Assembly: GCA_020161145.1 (NCBI GenBank)
Contig: JAIUPQ010000002.1
Coordinates: forward strand, 248,001-312,000
DNA length: 64,000 nt
DNA from: Pseudomonadota bacterium
GTDB lineage: Bacteria; Pseudomonadota; Gammaproteobacteria; Burkholderiales; Burkholderiaceae_C
Direction: 5' to 3'
Positions within the stretch are counted from its first letter, which is position 1. Every line of letters starts with the position of its first letter. Position numbers and translations under genes: made by a program. Shown here piece after piece: positions 43,448 to 51,261 of the stretch. The notes beneath the pieces were generated by a model. It saw only the letters and a program-made list of their open reading frames with translations, was not told the origin of the DNA and searched no databases.

Positions 43448-43882
43448 ATGGGGATGAACGTAGGCTCACCCGACGACGGTGACGATACCCCGATGAACTC
43501 GTCCATCAACACCACGCCTCTGGTGGACGTGATGCTGGTGCTGCTCATCATCTTTCTGATCACCGTGCCGGTGGTCACGCAGTCGGTCAAGCTGTCGCTG
43601 CCCAAGGAAATCAACGTTCCGACGCAGACCAAGCCCGAGAATGTGCTGCTCGCCGTGACCAAGGATGGTGACATCTACTGGGGTACCAAGCGGTTTTCGG
43701 ACCGCGATGAGTTTCTGGCAGAGCTCAAGGAGGTGGCCGTACTCGACCCGCAGCCCGAGGTGCACATCCGGGGTGACGAGACCGCGCGCTACGAGTCCAT
43801 CGGCCGGTTGATCGTGTTGATCCAGCGCGCTGGCATCGCCAAGGTCGGCTTCATCACCGAGCCGCCGGCTCGTGGTGGCTAA
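43448..43882 (+). CDS. exbD: ExbD-type biopolymer transport protein, first copy
   Basis: A 144-residue single-pass membrane protein. The helix [20 protein letters not shown] contains the proton-binding Asp. The periplasmic domain has DPQPEVHIRGDETARYESIG. GAGAGGAAATTGCG precedes the ATG. It lies 65 bp after exbB and 18 bp before a second exbD. Paired ExbD proteins occur in several TonB systems, notably in xanthomonads, where both are needed for some uptake functions. Confidence 0.92.
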   Translation: MGMNVGSPDDGDDTPMNSSINTTPLVDVMLVLLIIFLITVPVVTQSVKLSLPKEINVPTQTKPENVLLAVTKDGDIYWGTKRFSDRDEFLAELKEVAVLDPQPEVHIRGDETARYESIGRLIVLIQRAGIAKVGFITEPPARGG

Positions 43883-43900
43883 TCAGGAAGGAGCCGAACC

Positions 43901-44323
43901 ATGGCTATGAGTGTAGGAACCGGCAGCGACGACGACGTGATGGTGGACATGAACACCACACCGCTGATCGACGTGATGCTGGTGCTGTTGGTGATGCTGA
44001 TCATCACCATTCCGGTGCAGACGCACGCCGTCAAGATGAACATGCCGGTGAATTCGCAGAGCGCGCCACCACCGGTGCCGCCTGAGATCATCAGCGTGGA
44101 TGTGGACTTTGACGGCACGATCACCTGGAATGGTGAGCCGTTGGTCAACCGCAATGATCTGCAGACCCGTTTGTTGAACGTGGCCCAGGTGCCCGATCAG
44201 CCCGAGGTGCATTTGCGCCCGAACAAGCTGGTCGAGTACAAGTACGTGGCCATGGTGCTGGCGGAAGCCCAGCGCCTGGGCGTGACCAAGATCGGTATCG
44301 TCGGCAACGAACAGTTCCTGTGA
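43901..44323 (+). CDS. exbD2: ExbD-type biopolymer transport protein, second copy
   Basis: A 140-residue paralogue of the upstream ExbD. The Asp-bearing helix is [20 protein letters not shown]. The periplasmic part differs (PPPVPPEIISVDVDFDGTIT and DQPEVHLRPNKLVEYKYVAM), so the two probably play distinct roles in a heteromeric channel. AGGAAGGAGCC precedes the ATG. A strong terminator at 44360 follows. Confidence 0.9.
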   Translation: MAMSVGTGSDDDVMVDMNTTPLIDVMLVLLVMLIITIPVQTHAVKMNMPVNSQSAPPPVPPEIISVDVDFDGTITWNGEPLVNRNDLQTRLLNVAQVPDQPEVHLRPNKLVEYKYVAMVLAEAQRLGVTKIGIVGNEQFL

Positions 44324-44359
44324 ACTGATCGGAACTGCGGTTCAGTGAACCATTTCGAG

Positions 44360-44394
44360 AAGGGGGTGCGCCGGTGTCGGCCAACCCCCTTTTT
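44360..44394 (+). terminator. Intrinsic terminator after the second exbD
   Basis: AAGGGGGT (44360-44367) pairs with ACCCCCTT around an inner GCCG/CGGC hairpin, followed by TTTTT. It separates the tonB cluster from the TPR-protein gene, which starts about 20 bp later. Confidence 0.85.
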
Positions 44395-44412
44395 GCGTCA
44401 AGACTAGGAGTG

Positions 44413-45648
44413 ATGCGCAACATGACCAAGTACAAGCTCAACCTTCGCCCCCTGGCCGTGGGGCTGCTCGCGGCCACGCTGGCCGTCGGTGCAGCCGCGC
44501 AGGCCTTGCGTCCCGAGGTGGGCAAACCGCTGCAGCAGGCCAGTGACCTGCTGCGCAGCGGCAAGGCCAAGGATGCCCAGGCCAAGGTGCGCGAGGCCGA
44601 AGCGGTGGCCAACAAGACCCCGCAAGAGCAGTTGATGATCAACAAGATGAAGGCCGCCGCGGCCCAGCGTGCTGGCGACAACGCCAGTGCCGTGGCCGCG
44701 CTCGAGGCCTTGTTCAACTCAGGCCGACAAAGCGGTGCCGAGCAGGCCCAGACGGCCGAATCGCTGGCCTTCACCTACTCGCAAATGCGCGATCTGGGCA
44801 AGGCCAATCAGTGGGCGCAACGCGCCCAGGCGGCCGGTGCCAACAGCGCGCAATTCAAACAATTGCAGGCTTATCTGCAGGGCCAGTCGGGTGACTACAC
44901 GGCCATTGCGCGCGATGCGGCCGCTGCGGTGGCCGACGCCGAAAAGGCTGGCCAGCGCCCGGCCGAGGCCGATCTGCTGCGCCTGGCCGACGCCTATCAG
45001 CGCACCAAGAACCAGGCCGGCTACCTGTCCGCGGTGGAAAAGCTGCTGACCCACTATCCCAAGAAGGAGTACTGGGCGGCCGTGTTGGGACGCCTGCCCA
45101 GCAAGGCGGGTTTTGCCGCCCGTTACCAGGTGGACGTGCTGCGCCTGAAGTTCGCCACCGACAACCTGACCACGGCCGATGAGTACATGGAGTTGACCCA
45201 GCTTGCGCTGCAAGCGGGCTATGTCCAGGAAGCCAAGACGGTGGTGGACAAAGGCTTTGCCTCGGGCGTGCTGGGCACCGGGCCCCAGGCCGCGCGCCAC
45301 CAGCGGCTGCGCGACATGGTGGGCCGTCAGGTGCCTCAGGCGGTCAATGCGCTGGCCCGGCAACGCGACGAGGTCACCAAGGCGGGCGACGAAGAAGGCA
45401 TGGTCCGCGTGGGCGCCGCCATGGCGGCCTCGGGTCAGGTGGATGAGGGCATCAAGCTGATCGATGCCGCGCTGGATCGTCCGAAGCAGCTGCGCTCACC
45501 CGAAGATGCCCAGCTGCGTCTGGGCCTGGCCCAGTTGCAGAAGAGCAGCCTGCGCGCCACCGCCGTGCAGACCTTGCGCAGCGTGCGCGGCACCGATGGC
45601 GTGGCCGACATCGCCAAACTGTGGGTCATCCGCGCCGGTCAGCGCTGA
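44413..45648 (+). CDS. Exported tetratricopeptide-repeat protein of unknown function
   Basis: A protein of about 411 residues. A signal peptide (LAVGLLAATLAVGAAAQA) precedes helical repeats: LQQASDLLRSGKAKDAQAKV, AGDNASAVAALEALFNSG and AEADLLRLADAYQRTKNQAG are TPR-like helix pairs. It is likely a periplasmic scaffold. The downstream half (about 250-411) has further repeats and ends in LRATAVQTLRSVRG. TAGGAG lies just before the ATG at 44413; the ATG at 44422 has better spacing, and the choice hardly alters the signal peptide. It follows the tonB-exbBD terminator and precedes a metallo-hydrolase gene by 5 bp. A link to TonB-dependent uptake is possible but inferred from position. Confidence 0.75.
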   Translation: MRNMTKYKLNLRPLAVGLLAATLAVGAAAQALRPEVGKPLQQASDLLRSGKAKDAQAKVREAEAVANKTPQEQLMINKMKAAAAQRAGDNASAVAALEALFNSGRQSGAEQAQTAESLAFTYSQMRDLGKANQWAQRAQAAGANSAQFKQLQAYLQGQSGDYTAIARDAAAAVADAEKAGQRPAEADLLRLADAYQRTKNQAGYLSAVEKLLTHYPKKEYWAAVLGRLPSKAGFAARYQVDVLRLKFATDNLTTADEYMELTQLALQAGYVQEAKTVVDKGFASGVLGTGPQAARHQRLRDMVGRQVPQAVNALARQRDEVTKAGDEEGMVRVGAAMAASGQVDEGIKLIDAALDRPKQLRSPEDAQLRLGLAQLQKSSLRATAVQTLRSVRGTDGVADIAKLWVIRAGQR

Positions 45649-45653
45649 GCGGC

Positions 45654-46598
45654 ATGTTGCCGGCCCACACCGACGACCTGGGCGATGGCGTCTACGCCAT
45701 CGACACCGGGTTTCAGCGCCCGCGCTTCGATGCGGCCTACCTCGTCGTCGATGGCGGCAAGGCGGCCTTCATCGACAGCGGCACCAACCACTCGGTGCCG
45801 CGCCTGCTGGAGGCGCTGGCGGGTGTGGGTCTGGCTGCGGATGCCGTGCAATGGGTCATTCCCACCCATGTGCATCTGGATCACGCGGGCGGCGTGGGCG
45901 AGTTGATGGCTCGCTTGCCGACCGCCCAGGTGCTGGCTCACCCGCGTGGCGCCCGCCACATCGTGGATCCGCGTGCGCTCTATGAAGGCGCGCTGGCCGT
46001 CTATGGCCAGGCCGAGATGGATCGCTCTTACGGCCGGCTGCTGCCGGTGCCCGCCGAGCGGGTGCTGTCCAGCCATGACGAGCAGGTCATCCACGTGGGC
46101 CAACGCCCGTTGCGCCTGATCGACTCTCCCGGTCATGCGCGGCACCACCACGCCATCTGGGACGAGCGTTCGCGTGGCTGGTTCACCGGCGACACCTTTG
46201 GCCTCTCGTATCGCGAACACGACGTGGAGGGCCGGCCCTGGATCTTCCCCACCACCACGCCCGTGCAGTTCGACCCTGAGGCCATGCGTGCCTCCGTGGC
46301 GCGCATGCTTGCGGCCCAGCCCGCTTGCGTCTACCTCACTCACTACAGCCGTGTGCGCAACGTGCCGCAACTGGCCACGCAGTTGCTGAACCTGCTTGAT
46401 CAGGTGGTGGCCATTGGCGAGCAGTTGCGCCATGCGCCGCAACGCCACGCGGCGCTCAGGCAGGCGCTCACCACGCTCTACGTGGACAGCCTGCATGCAC
46501 ATGGCAGCCCCTACTCGGCGGCTGAAATTGCCGCGCAACTCGAAGTGGACATTGAGCTCAACGCCCAGGGCATGGGTGTGTGGCTGGGCGCAGCCTGA
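45654..46598 (+). CDS. Metallo-beta-lactamase-fold hydrolase, function unknown
   Basis: A 314-residue MBL-fold protein. The metal motif THVHLDHAGG (HxHxDH) is at about residues 76-85, DSPGHARHHHAIWD provides a further His, and GWFTGDTFGLSYRE has the bridging Asp. LTHYSRV provides the last His. This resembles glyoxalase II-like hydrolases, but an extra C-terminal helical region (about 235-314) is outside that family. The substrate is unknown. The ATG at 45654 is 5 bp after the TPR gene, so they are probably co-transcribed. The 3' end overlaps the convergent ribD by 41 bp. Confidence 0.85.
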   Translation: MLPAHTDDLGDGVYAIDTGFQRPRFDAAYLVVDGGKAAFIDSGTNHSVPRLLEALAGVGLAADAVQWVIPTHVHLDHAGGVGELMARLPTAQVLAHPRGARHIVDPRALYEGALAVYGQAEMDRSYGRLLPVPAERVLSSHDEQVIHVGQRPLRLIDSPGHARHHHAIWDERSRGWFTGDTFGLSYREHDVEGRPWIFPTTTPVQFDPEAMRASVARMLAAQPACVYLTHYSRVRNVPQLATQLLNLLDQVVAIGEQLRHAPQRHAALRQALTTLYVDSLHAHGSPYSAAEIAAQLEVDIELNAQGMGVWLGAA

Positions 46599-47679
46599 GC
46601 CGCAAATCGTCGCCCACGGGCAAGGCCTCGACCAGCGTGAAGCGCGGTGCAGCGGCCAAGCGGTGCAGCTCGGGCAGCGCAGCCCAAGGCAGGCCCGGCC
46701 CCAGCAGCACGGGGGCGATGTAGGCCAACCATTCGTCCACCCAGCCGCCTTCAAACAAGGCGGCGTTGAGCCGGGCGCCGGCCTCCACGTGCAACTCGTT
46801 GACACCGCGCTGCGCCAGCGCGTGCAGCAGCGCGCCCAAGTCAACCCGGCCTGCCTCCCCTGGCAGGGGAAGCACCTCGGCACAGGCGTGACTGCCTGGC
46901 TGCGCCGTGACCAACAACACCGGATCGGGTGCGGCGAACAGGCGCGCCGTGGTGGGGGTTTGCAGACGCGCATCCACCACCACTCGCAGCGGCTGGCGGG
47001 CCGTAGGCACCTCGCGCACCGTGAGCTGGGCGTCATCGGCCAGCAGCGTGCCGATGCCTGTCATCACCGCGCCCGCACGGCGGCGCCAGAGGTGGCCATC
47101 GCGGCGTGCGGCGGAGCCGGTGATCCATTGGCTGGCGCCACCGGGCAGCGCCGTGCGGCCATCCAGCGACGCCGCCACCTTGACCCGCACCCAGGGCCGG
47201 CCGCGCGTCATGCGGCTGACGAAGCCAATATTCAGTTCATGCGCCGCCTGCGCCACGTCGGGCGGCCCGTCCACCACCTCAATGCCGGCAGCCACCAGCC
47301 GGGCTCGCCCCTGGCCGTTCACCAGCGGATTGGGGTCGGCCATGGCCATCACCACGCGGGCCACGCCGGCCGCCGCCAGGGCATCGGCGCACGGCGGCGT
47401 GCGGCCCTGGTGGGCACAAGGCTCCAGCGTCACATGCACCGTGGCGCCGCGCACGTCATGGCCTTGCGCCGCCGCATCGCGCAGTGCCATCACCTCGGCA
47501 TGCGGGCCCCCTGCGGCCTGGGTGTGGCCGCGGCCCAGCACGCGGCCATCGGCGGCGGTGATGACGCAGCCCACTCGCGGGTTGGGCTCCGAGAGCCCCA
47601 CGGCCAGCTCGGCCAGTGCCAGTGCCTCGTGCAAAGGGGTGCGGTCAGGCGGGTTCTGGGTCCAGGTCGTGTGGGGCAT
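46558..47679 (-). CDS. ribD: Bifunctional riboflavin deaminase/reductase RibD
   Basis: A 373-residue enzyme for two successive riboflavin steps. The N-terminal deaminase domain has zinc ligands in GGPHAEVMAL and LEPCAHQGRTPPCADAL. The C-terminal reductase domain has PWVRVKVAASLDGRTALPGG and LHVEAGARLNAALFEGGWVD. The ATG at 47679 begins MPHTTWTQNPPD; upstream sequence in frame is unlike the family. It is separate from the ribB-ribH cluster at 39981-41559. I see no FMN riboswitch upstream. Confidence 0.94.
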   Translation of the reverse strand: MPHTTWTQNPPDRTPLHEALALAELAVGLSEPNPRVGCVITAADGRVLGRGHTQAAGGPHAEVMALRDAAAQGHDVRGATVHVTLEPCAHQGRTPPCADALAAAGVARVVMAMADPNPLVNGQGRARLVAAGIEVVDGPPDVAQAAHELNIGFVSRMTRGRPWVRVKVAASLDGRTALPGGASQWITGSAARRDGHLWRRRAGAVMTGIGTLLADDAQLTVREVPTARQPLRVVVDARLQTPTTARLFAAPDPVLLVTAQPGSHACAEVLPLPGEAGRVDLGALLHALAQRGVNELHVEAGARLNAALFEGGWVDEWLAYIAPVLLGPGLPWAALPELHRLAAAPRFTLVEALPVGDDLRLRLRPATHPCPGR

Positions 47680-47742
47680 GGTCTGGGCCGGCGCCGGTGA
47701 GCAGCCGACCAATGGTTTCGGCGGCAGTGTAGGCCGGGCATG

Positions 47743-47766
47743 AAAAAGCCCGTGCTGGGCACGGGC
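47743..47766 (-). terminator. Intrinsic terminator downstream of the 83-residue protein gene
   Basis: On the minus strand GCCCGTGC pairs with GCACGGGC around three bases and is followed by TTTTTC. It ends the small gene at 47795-48046 and lies upstream of ribD. Confidence 0.85.
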
Positions 47767-47794
47767 GTCTGAGGGCAGAGATTGAGGGAGGGTG

Positions 47795-48046
47795 TTACTT
47801 CTTGTCCTTGTCGCCGCCGTTCTTGGCATCGAATGCCATGCCCTTCTGGACCTGTTCGATGGCGTGGTCAACCGCCTTGATGGCGTTGACGCGGTGGCCA
47901 CCTTTGTCATCGCTGGCCTGATTCAACGCGGCCTTGGCTTCTTTCAGCTTGGCCAGGGCGGCTTCCATATGGGGCTGGGCGGCCGCGGCCAGGGTCGAAA
48001 CGCTCAGTGCGGCAGTCAGGGCCAACGCTTGCAGGATGCGAGTCAT
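47795..48046 (-). CDS. Small exported helical protein of unknown function
   Basis: An 83-residue protein. A signal peptide (LALTAALSVSTLAAAAQ) is followed by a short helical domain: MEAALAKLKEAKAALNQA, then DDKGGHRVNAIKAVDHAIEQ. The DKGGHR motif between two helices is, from memory, conserved in a group of small proteobacterial exported proteins without assigned function. The start at 48046 is set by GAGGAG nine bases upstream. It lies 69 bp after the larger membrane protein gene on the same strand and ends in a terminator. Confidence 0.65.
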   Translation of the reverse strand: MTRILQALALTAALSVSTLAAAAQPHMEAALAKLKEAKAALNQASDDKGGHRVNAIKAVDHAIEQVQKGMAFDAKNGGDKDKK

Positions 48047-48115
48047 GGAGCAATCTCCTCGGAGTAGTAGAGACACGTGGCCAACTGCCACCGCCGCTCA
48101 ACGCGCTGTGGGCGG

Positions 48116-49273
48116 CTAGGGATGACCCAGTTGACGCTGGGCCTCCTCCACGTCGCGCGTGAGTTCGGCCAGATACCGTGAGCGCTCCTCACTCGCCCAC
48201 TCGGTGTCGGCAAAGGCGGACAGCGGGTAGCTGCCGCTCGCATGCACCGGGCCGGCCAGACGCGGCAGCAGCACGCGGTCGGGCGAGCGGTTCTCGTGCA
48301 GCAGGAAGGCGTCCACATCGCGCAGGCGCAGCGGCAGCGCGGGCTGCGTGTCGCGCACCAGCTTGCCAAACAGCGTCAGCCCGATCACCTGCCGGCCAGC
48401 AGGCAGCATGTCGTTGAAAGTGAGCAGCGCGAACGGTTTGCCCTGGGCGTCGTCCACCCGCCCCGTGGCCACGTAGCGGCCGGCCTGGTTCACCTGAACG
48501 GGCAACTCGAAACGCAGCGACCCCGCCACCAGGCGGTCGCGCACAGGCCCGGCCCAGGTGGCCGGCGACAGCGGGCTGTAGACGATGTCGAAATAGGTGT
48601 AGCCGGCCTGCCCTTCGCTTTGCAGACCCACCTCCACGCGGATGCCCATGGGCTCCTGCCCCGCAAAGCCCTGGCTGGCCGGATGCAGGCGCAGCGTCTG
48701 GGTGTGACCGGCCGCATCGGCCACCGCCGCCAGCGCCACCTGCATGGTGCCGGGCATGGCGGGCTCCACATGGGCCAGTGCCTGCGTGATGACCAGCGGG
48801 CGCGGCTGGCCGTCGGCACCTACGACGGCCAGCGTGAACGTCACGTCCTCATCGCCCTGGACGAACACCCGCTGCTGCACGCTGCGCAGCACCAGCCCCG
48901 CACCATCGCCGCCCCCCGGCAGACGCAGCGGCTGCTGCTGCACGATGGGCCGGTTGGGGTGCATCTGATCAGGCTGCTCGGCGGCCGGGCGGCTGCTGTG
49001 CGGGTAGCGCGTGGTCTCGCGGTAGGTGGCCAGCGCCGCCTGACTGCGCGCCAGCCGCTGCGCCCACAGTGCCTGCCGCTCGGCTTCGGCGCCGCTGGCC
49101 GCCACACGCAACCCTTTGGCTGGCGATACCGAAGAGGCCGCGGTTGGGGTGGCGAGCGCAACCGGTTGCACCGCCTCCACAGGCCCAGCCACCACCTCGT
49201 CGCCGCGCCCCATCAGCCACACCGCCAGCGCCACCAACAGCAGGCCGCCACCCATCAGCCCCCATCTGCTCAT
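48116..49273 (-). CDS. Membrane-anchored periplasmic protein of unknown function
   Basis: A 385-residue protein. One N-terminal membrane helix (LMGGGLLLVALAVWLMG) is followed by a Pro/Ala-rich linker and a periplasmic domain with beta-sandwich-like stretches: VFVQGDEDVTFTLAVVGADG, FELPVQVNQAGRYVATGRVD and LLTFNDMLPAGRQVIGLTLF. The C-terminus has a predicted helix rich in Glu and Arg. I do not recognise a family. The gene lies 130 bp downstream of the secreted protein gene at 49404-50297 on the same strand, separated by a dispersed element. A functional pairing of the two is a guess. The start at 49273 places the membrane helix near residue 15; an ATG at 49351 would lie inside the repeat. Confidence 0.6.
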   Translation of the reverse strand: MSRWGLMGGGLLLVALAVWLMGRGDEVVAGPVEAVQPVALATPTAASSVSPAKGLRVAASGAEAERQALWAQRLARSQAALATYRETTRYPHSSRPAAEQPDQMHPNRPIVQQQPLRLPGGGDGAGLVLRSVQQRVFVQGDEDVTFTLAVVGADGQPRPLVITQALAHVEPAMPGTMQVALAAVADAAGHTQTLRLHPASQGFAGQEPMGIRVEVGLQSEGQAGYTYFDIVYSPLSPATWAGPVRDRLVAGSLRFELPVQVNQAGRYVATGRVDDAQGKPFALLTFNDMLPAGRQVIGLTLFGKLVRDTQPALPLRLRDVDAFLLHENRSPDRVLLPRLAGPVHASGSYPLSAFADTEWASEERSRYLAELTRDVEEAQRQLGHP

Positions 49274-49299
49274 GTCACGTCTCCGCCACAGCCTGCGCA

Positions 49300-49403
49300 C
49301 CACACCACCGCCCACCCAGCCGTCGGCGCGGAGCCGGCTTCGCCGGTCCACTGCCGAAGCCCCCTTGGGAGGTGGCGACCGGGAGGGAGCCTGGGGGCCT
49401 CAT
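49300..49403 (-). repeat. Post-stop dispersed element, copy 2
   Basis: Read on the minus strand it follows directly on the stop of the gene at 49404-50297. It has GAGGCCCCCAGGCTCCC, CCGGTCGCC, CCCAAGGGGGC, GTGGACCGGCGAAGCCGG, CTCCGCGCCG and a GGCGGTGGTG tail. The order matches 53029-53130 closely and 29811-29987 with a gap. Two hairpins are possible: C-run with G-run, and CCGGC/GCCGG around GAA. It fills most of the gap to the next gene on this strand. Confidence 0.75.
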
Positions 49404-50297
49404 TCACTTTGCATTGGCCACCATATCTGCCCGCACCCGCGACACCACGCCGGCCCAGTTGCCGGCGGTGTAGTGGTTGTAGGCCTCGTTGTCGTCACGC
49501 CAGACCACCGTGTGGTTGGTCCACTTGGCGCGGCCGCCCTCGGTCTTGGCGGTGCCCAGCGTCAAGTCGTTGCACCACCAGTCGCCGGGGTTGCAATAGG
49601 CTGCGCCCGACGTGCCGGCCACGGCGCCGGCCGAGTGGTAGGCCACCGCCTCATCGTCCTGCCCTGGCAGCACGAAGGAATACATGGTGCCGGCCGAGCC
49701 GGCATACATGTTGAACAGCACGCCGCGTGTGTCGTTGTGGTTGTACAGCGCCCGCGCCGTGGTGGTCTTGAGGTCGGACACCAGCGGCTCGCTCAGCGCC
49801 CAGTCACCCTGGTTGGCCAGCTCCGAGCCGCCGCCGGCACCTGCTGCGATGTCCACCCACTTGATGTTCCAGCCCGTCTGCGTGCTGCCGTCGACCGCGC
49901 CGCATTCGCCGTTGGCGTTGGGCTGGGCATTGCGTTTGGTGCGCGGGGTGCCGCCGTACATGGCCAGTGCGTAGCCGATCATCATGTCGCCCGCGCTGTG
50001 GGCCGCCACATAGCACCAGTTGCTGCCGGTGCAATAGCAATCCAGCGCATCGCGCACGCGGAAGTTCTGGTTGGCGATGCGGTTGTAGCCGTCCCAGTTG
50101 ACCGACTTCTTGTTCACCCCGGCTGCCGTGCCGGCCGGGCCCCAGTAGGTGAAATCGGCATGGTTGCCAGGCTGACCGCCACCGGTGCGGCCATTGATCC
50201 AGAGGCTGTAATTGGTGGCTTGTGCGGCACCCACCACGGCCGCCACGGCGACGGCGGTCAGGACGAGGGCAGGGCGCAGCGAGAACGAGAAATGCAT
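49404..50297 (-). CDS. Secreted protein with a possible AHSAGD nucleophile elbow, function unknown
   Basis: A 297-residue exported protein. A signal peptide (VLTAVAVAAVVGAAQA) is followed by NYSLWINGRTGGGQPGNHAD. YVAAHSAGDMMIGYALAMYG has the Ser in an x-H-S-x-G context like the nucleophile elbow of alpha/beta hydrolases. Several Cys residues (CYCTGSNWC and CNPGDWWC) suggest disulfides. A lipase- or esterase-like activity is plausible but not shown. The ATG at 50297 has CAGGAGG upstream. It is followed on the same strand, after the dispersed element, by a membrane-anchored protein gene. Confidence 0.6.
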   Translation of the reverse strand: MHFSFSLRPALVLTAVAVAAVVGAAQATNYSLWINGRTGGGQPGNHADFTYWGPAGTAAGVNKKSVNWDGYNRIANQNFRVRDALDCYCTGSNWCYVAAHSAGDMMIGYALAMYGGTPRTKRNAQPNANGECGAVDGSTQTGWNIKWVDIAAGAGGGSELANQGDWALSEPLVSDLKTTTARALYNHNDTRGVLFNMYAGSAGTMYSFVLPGQDDEAVAYHSAGAVAGTSGAAYCNPGDWWCNDLTLGTAKTEGGRAKWTNHTVVWRDDNEAYNHYTAGNWAGVVSRVRADMVANAK

Positions 50298-50406
50298 GGA
50301 GGCCTCCTGGGGCCGGTTGCGACGGTGGCGCGACTTTGGCAGCCGCGCCGCGCCGGGCAAACCGGATAAACCCCAAGAAGACCTGTTTTGTTCACCTATG
50401 GTTTCT

Positions 50407-50486
50407 CAAGAAAACGCCGGGCCGCCCCAAGTTTTCTTGACCCCCTCGGGGGGCCTGACGCGCAGCGGCAGGTTTGGGGGTGCTCA
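50407..50486. repeat. Tandem dispersed element, unit 1
   Basis: About 80 bp. A 9-bp inverted repeat, CAAGAAAAC (50407-50415) with GTTTTCTTG (50431-50439), encloses GCCGGGCCGCCCCAA. A CCCCC/GGGGG hairpin follows, and the unit ends GGGGGTGCTCA. It is followed at once by unit 2. Confidence 0.8.
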
Positions 50487-50567
50487 CAAGAAAACGCCGG
50501 GCCGTCCCAAGTTTTCTTGTCCCCCGCGGGGGGCGGGCTGGGCACAGCCCGGCCCTGGGGGTGCTCA
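50487..50567. repeat. Tandem dispersed element, unit 2, abutting a gene's stop codon
   Basis: It has the same arms as unit 1 (50487-50495 and 50511-50519), CCCCCGCGGGGGG, an additional GGGCTG/CAGCCC hairpin, and the same GGGGGTGCTCA end. On the minus strand the stop codon of the SYLF gene falls in this last segment, so the element begins exactly at the end of that gene. Confidence 0.8.
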
Positions 50568-51152
50568 CATCTCGATCTTGGTGAACTTGGCGCCCGACAT
50601 CGACACGCCAGCCTCCAGCCCGGCATTGGTCAGCACATAGCCCACCACCGCCTGGCTGGCCGTGTTGGTGTCACCGCCCAGGTTGGCGCCGGCGCTGGCC
50701 ACGCTGACCGAGGCGTTGGCCCCGGCCGTCCAGCCGTTGCTCTCGCGGAACTCGTGCAGCGCTTCGCGGGCATTGAACACATAGACCATGGCGCGCGACT
50801 GGGCGCCGGCCTGGAAGCCCAGCGACAACGAGCTGACGCGGTAATAACCGGCATCGGCGCCGCGCTCACGCAAGATGCAGCGGCCGCCTTCCACGCCCAC
50901 GCCCAGCGAGCCACCCACCACCGCCGGGCAGATCAGCACCCCGGGTGCACGGGCAATCATCTCGCGCGAGGTGGGCGCCGCCTCGAACAAGCGGGTCAGC
51001 GTCGAGTCGGCCTGCAGAATCAAGGCCGCCTTGGCCGCCATGGGCGAGCCCTTGTCGGTTGCGTTCGTGGTGGTGCAGCCCGCCAACGCCATTGCTGCGG
51101 CGGCGGCCAGGCTCAGGGTCAACGTGGGTACATGCAATGCCTTTAGCGACAT
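50565..51152 (-). CDS. SYLF (YSC84-type) domain lipoprotein
   Basis: A 195-residue protein with a lipoprotein signal (AMALAGC; acylated Cys at about residue 25). The mature protein is a SYLF/YSC84 lipid-binding domain: GVLICPAVVGGSLGVGVEGG, YYRVSSLSLGFQAGAQSRAM and ANLGGDTNTASQAVVGYVLT. SYLF proteins bind phosphoinositides in eukaryotes; the bacterial role is uncertain but envelope-linked. The minus-strand stop lies within a tandem dispersed element. The start is 109 bp from the divergent dusC. Confidence 0.85.
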   Translation of the reverse strand: MSLKALHVPTLTLSLAAAAAMALAGCTTTNATDKGSPMAAKAALILQADSTLTRLFEAAPTSREMIARAPGVLICPAVVGGSLGVGVEGGRCILRERGADAGYYRVSSLSLGFQAGAQSRAMVYVFNAREALHEFRESNGWTAGANASVSVASAGANLGGDTNTASQAVVGYVLTNAGLEAGVSMSGAKFTKIEM

Positions 51153-51261
51153 GATGGGCTCTCCTCAATTAAGCCAAACACAGGCGGCGGATGCCGCAGG
51201 CCCATTATGCGCACGCAGCTTGGCCGCAGATGCAACCGAATTCGGCGATGATGCCCGCCCT

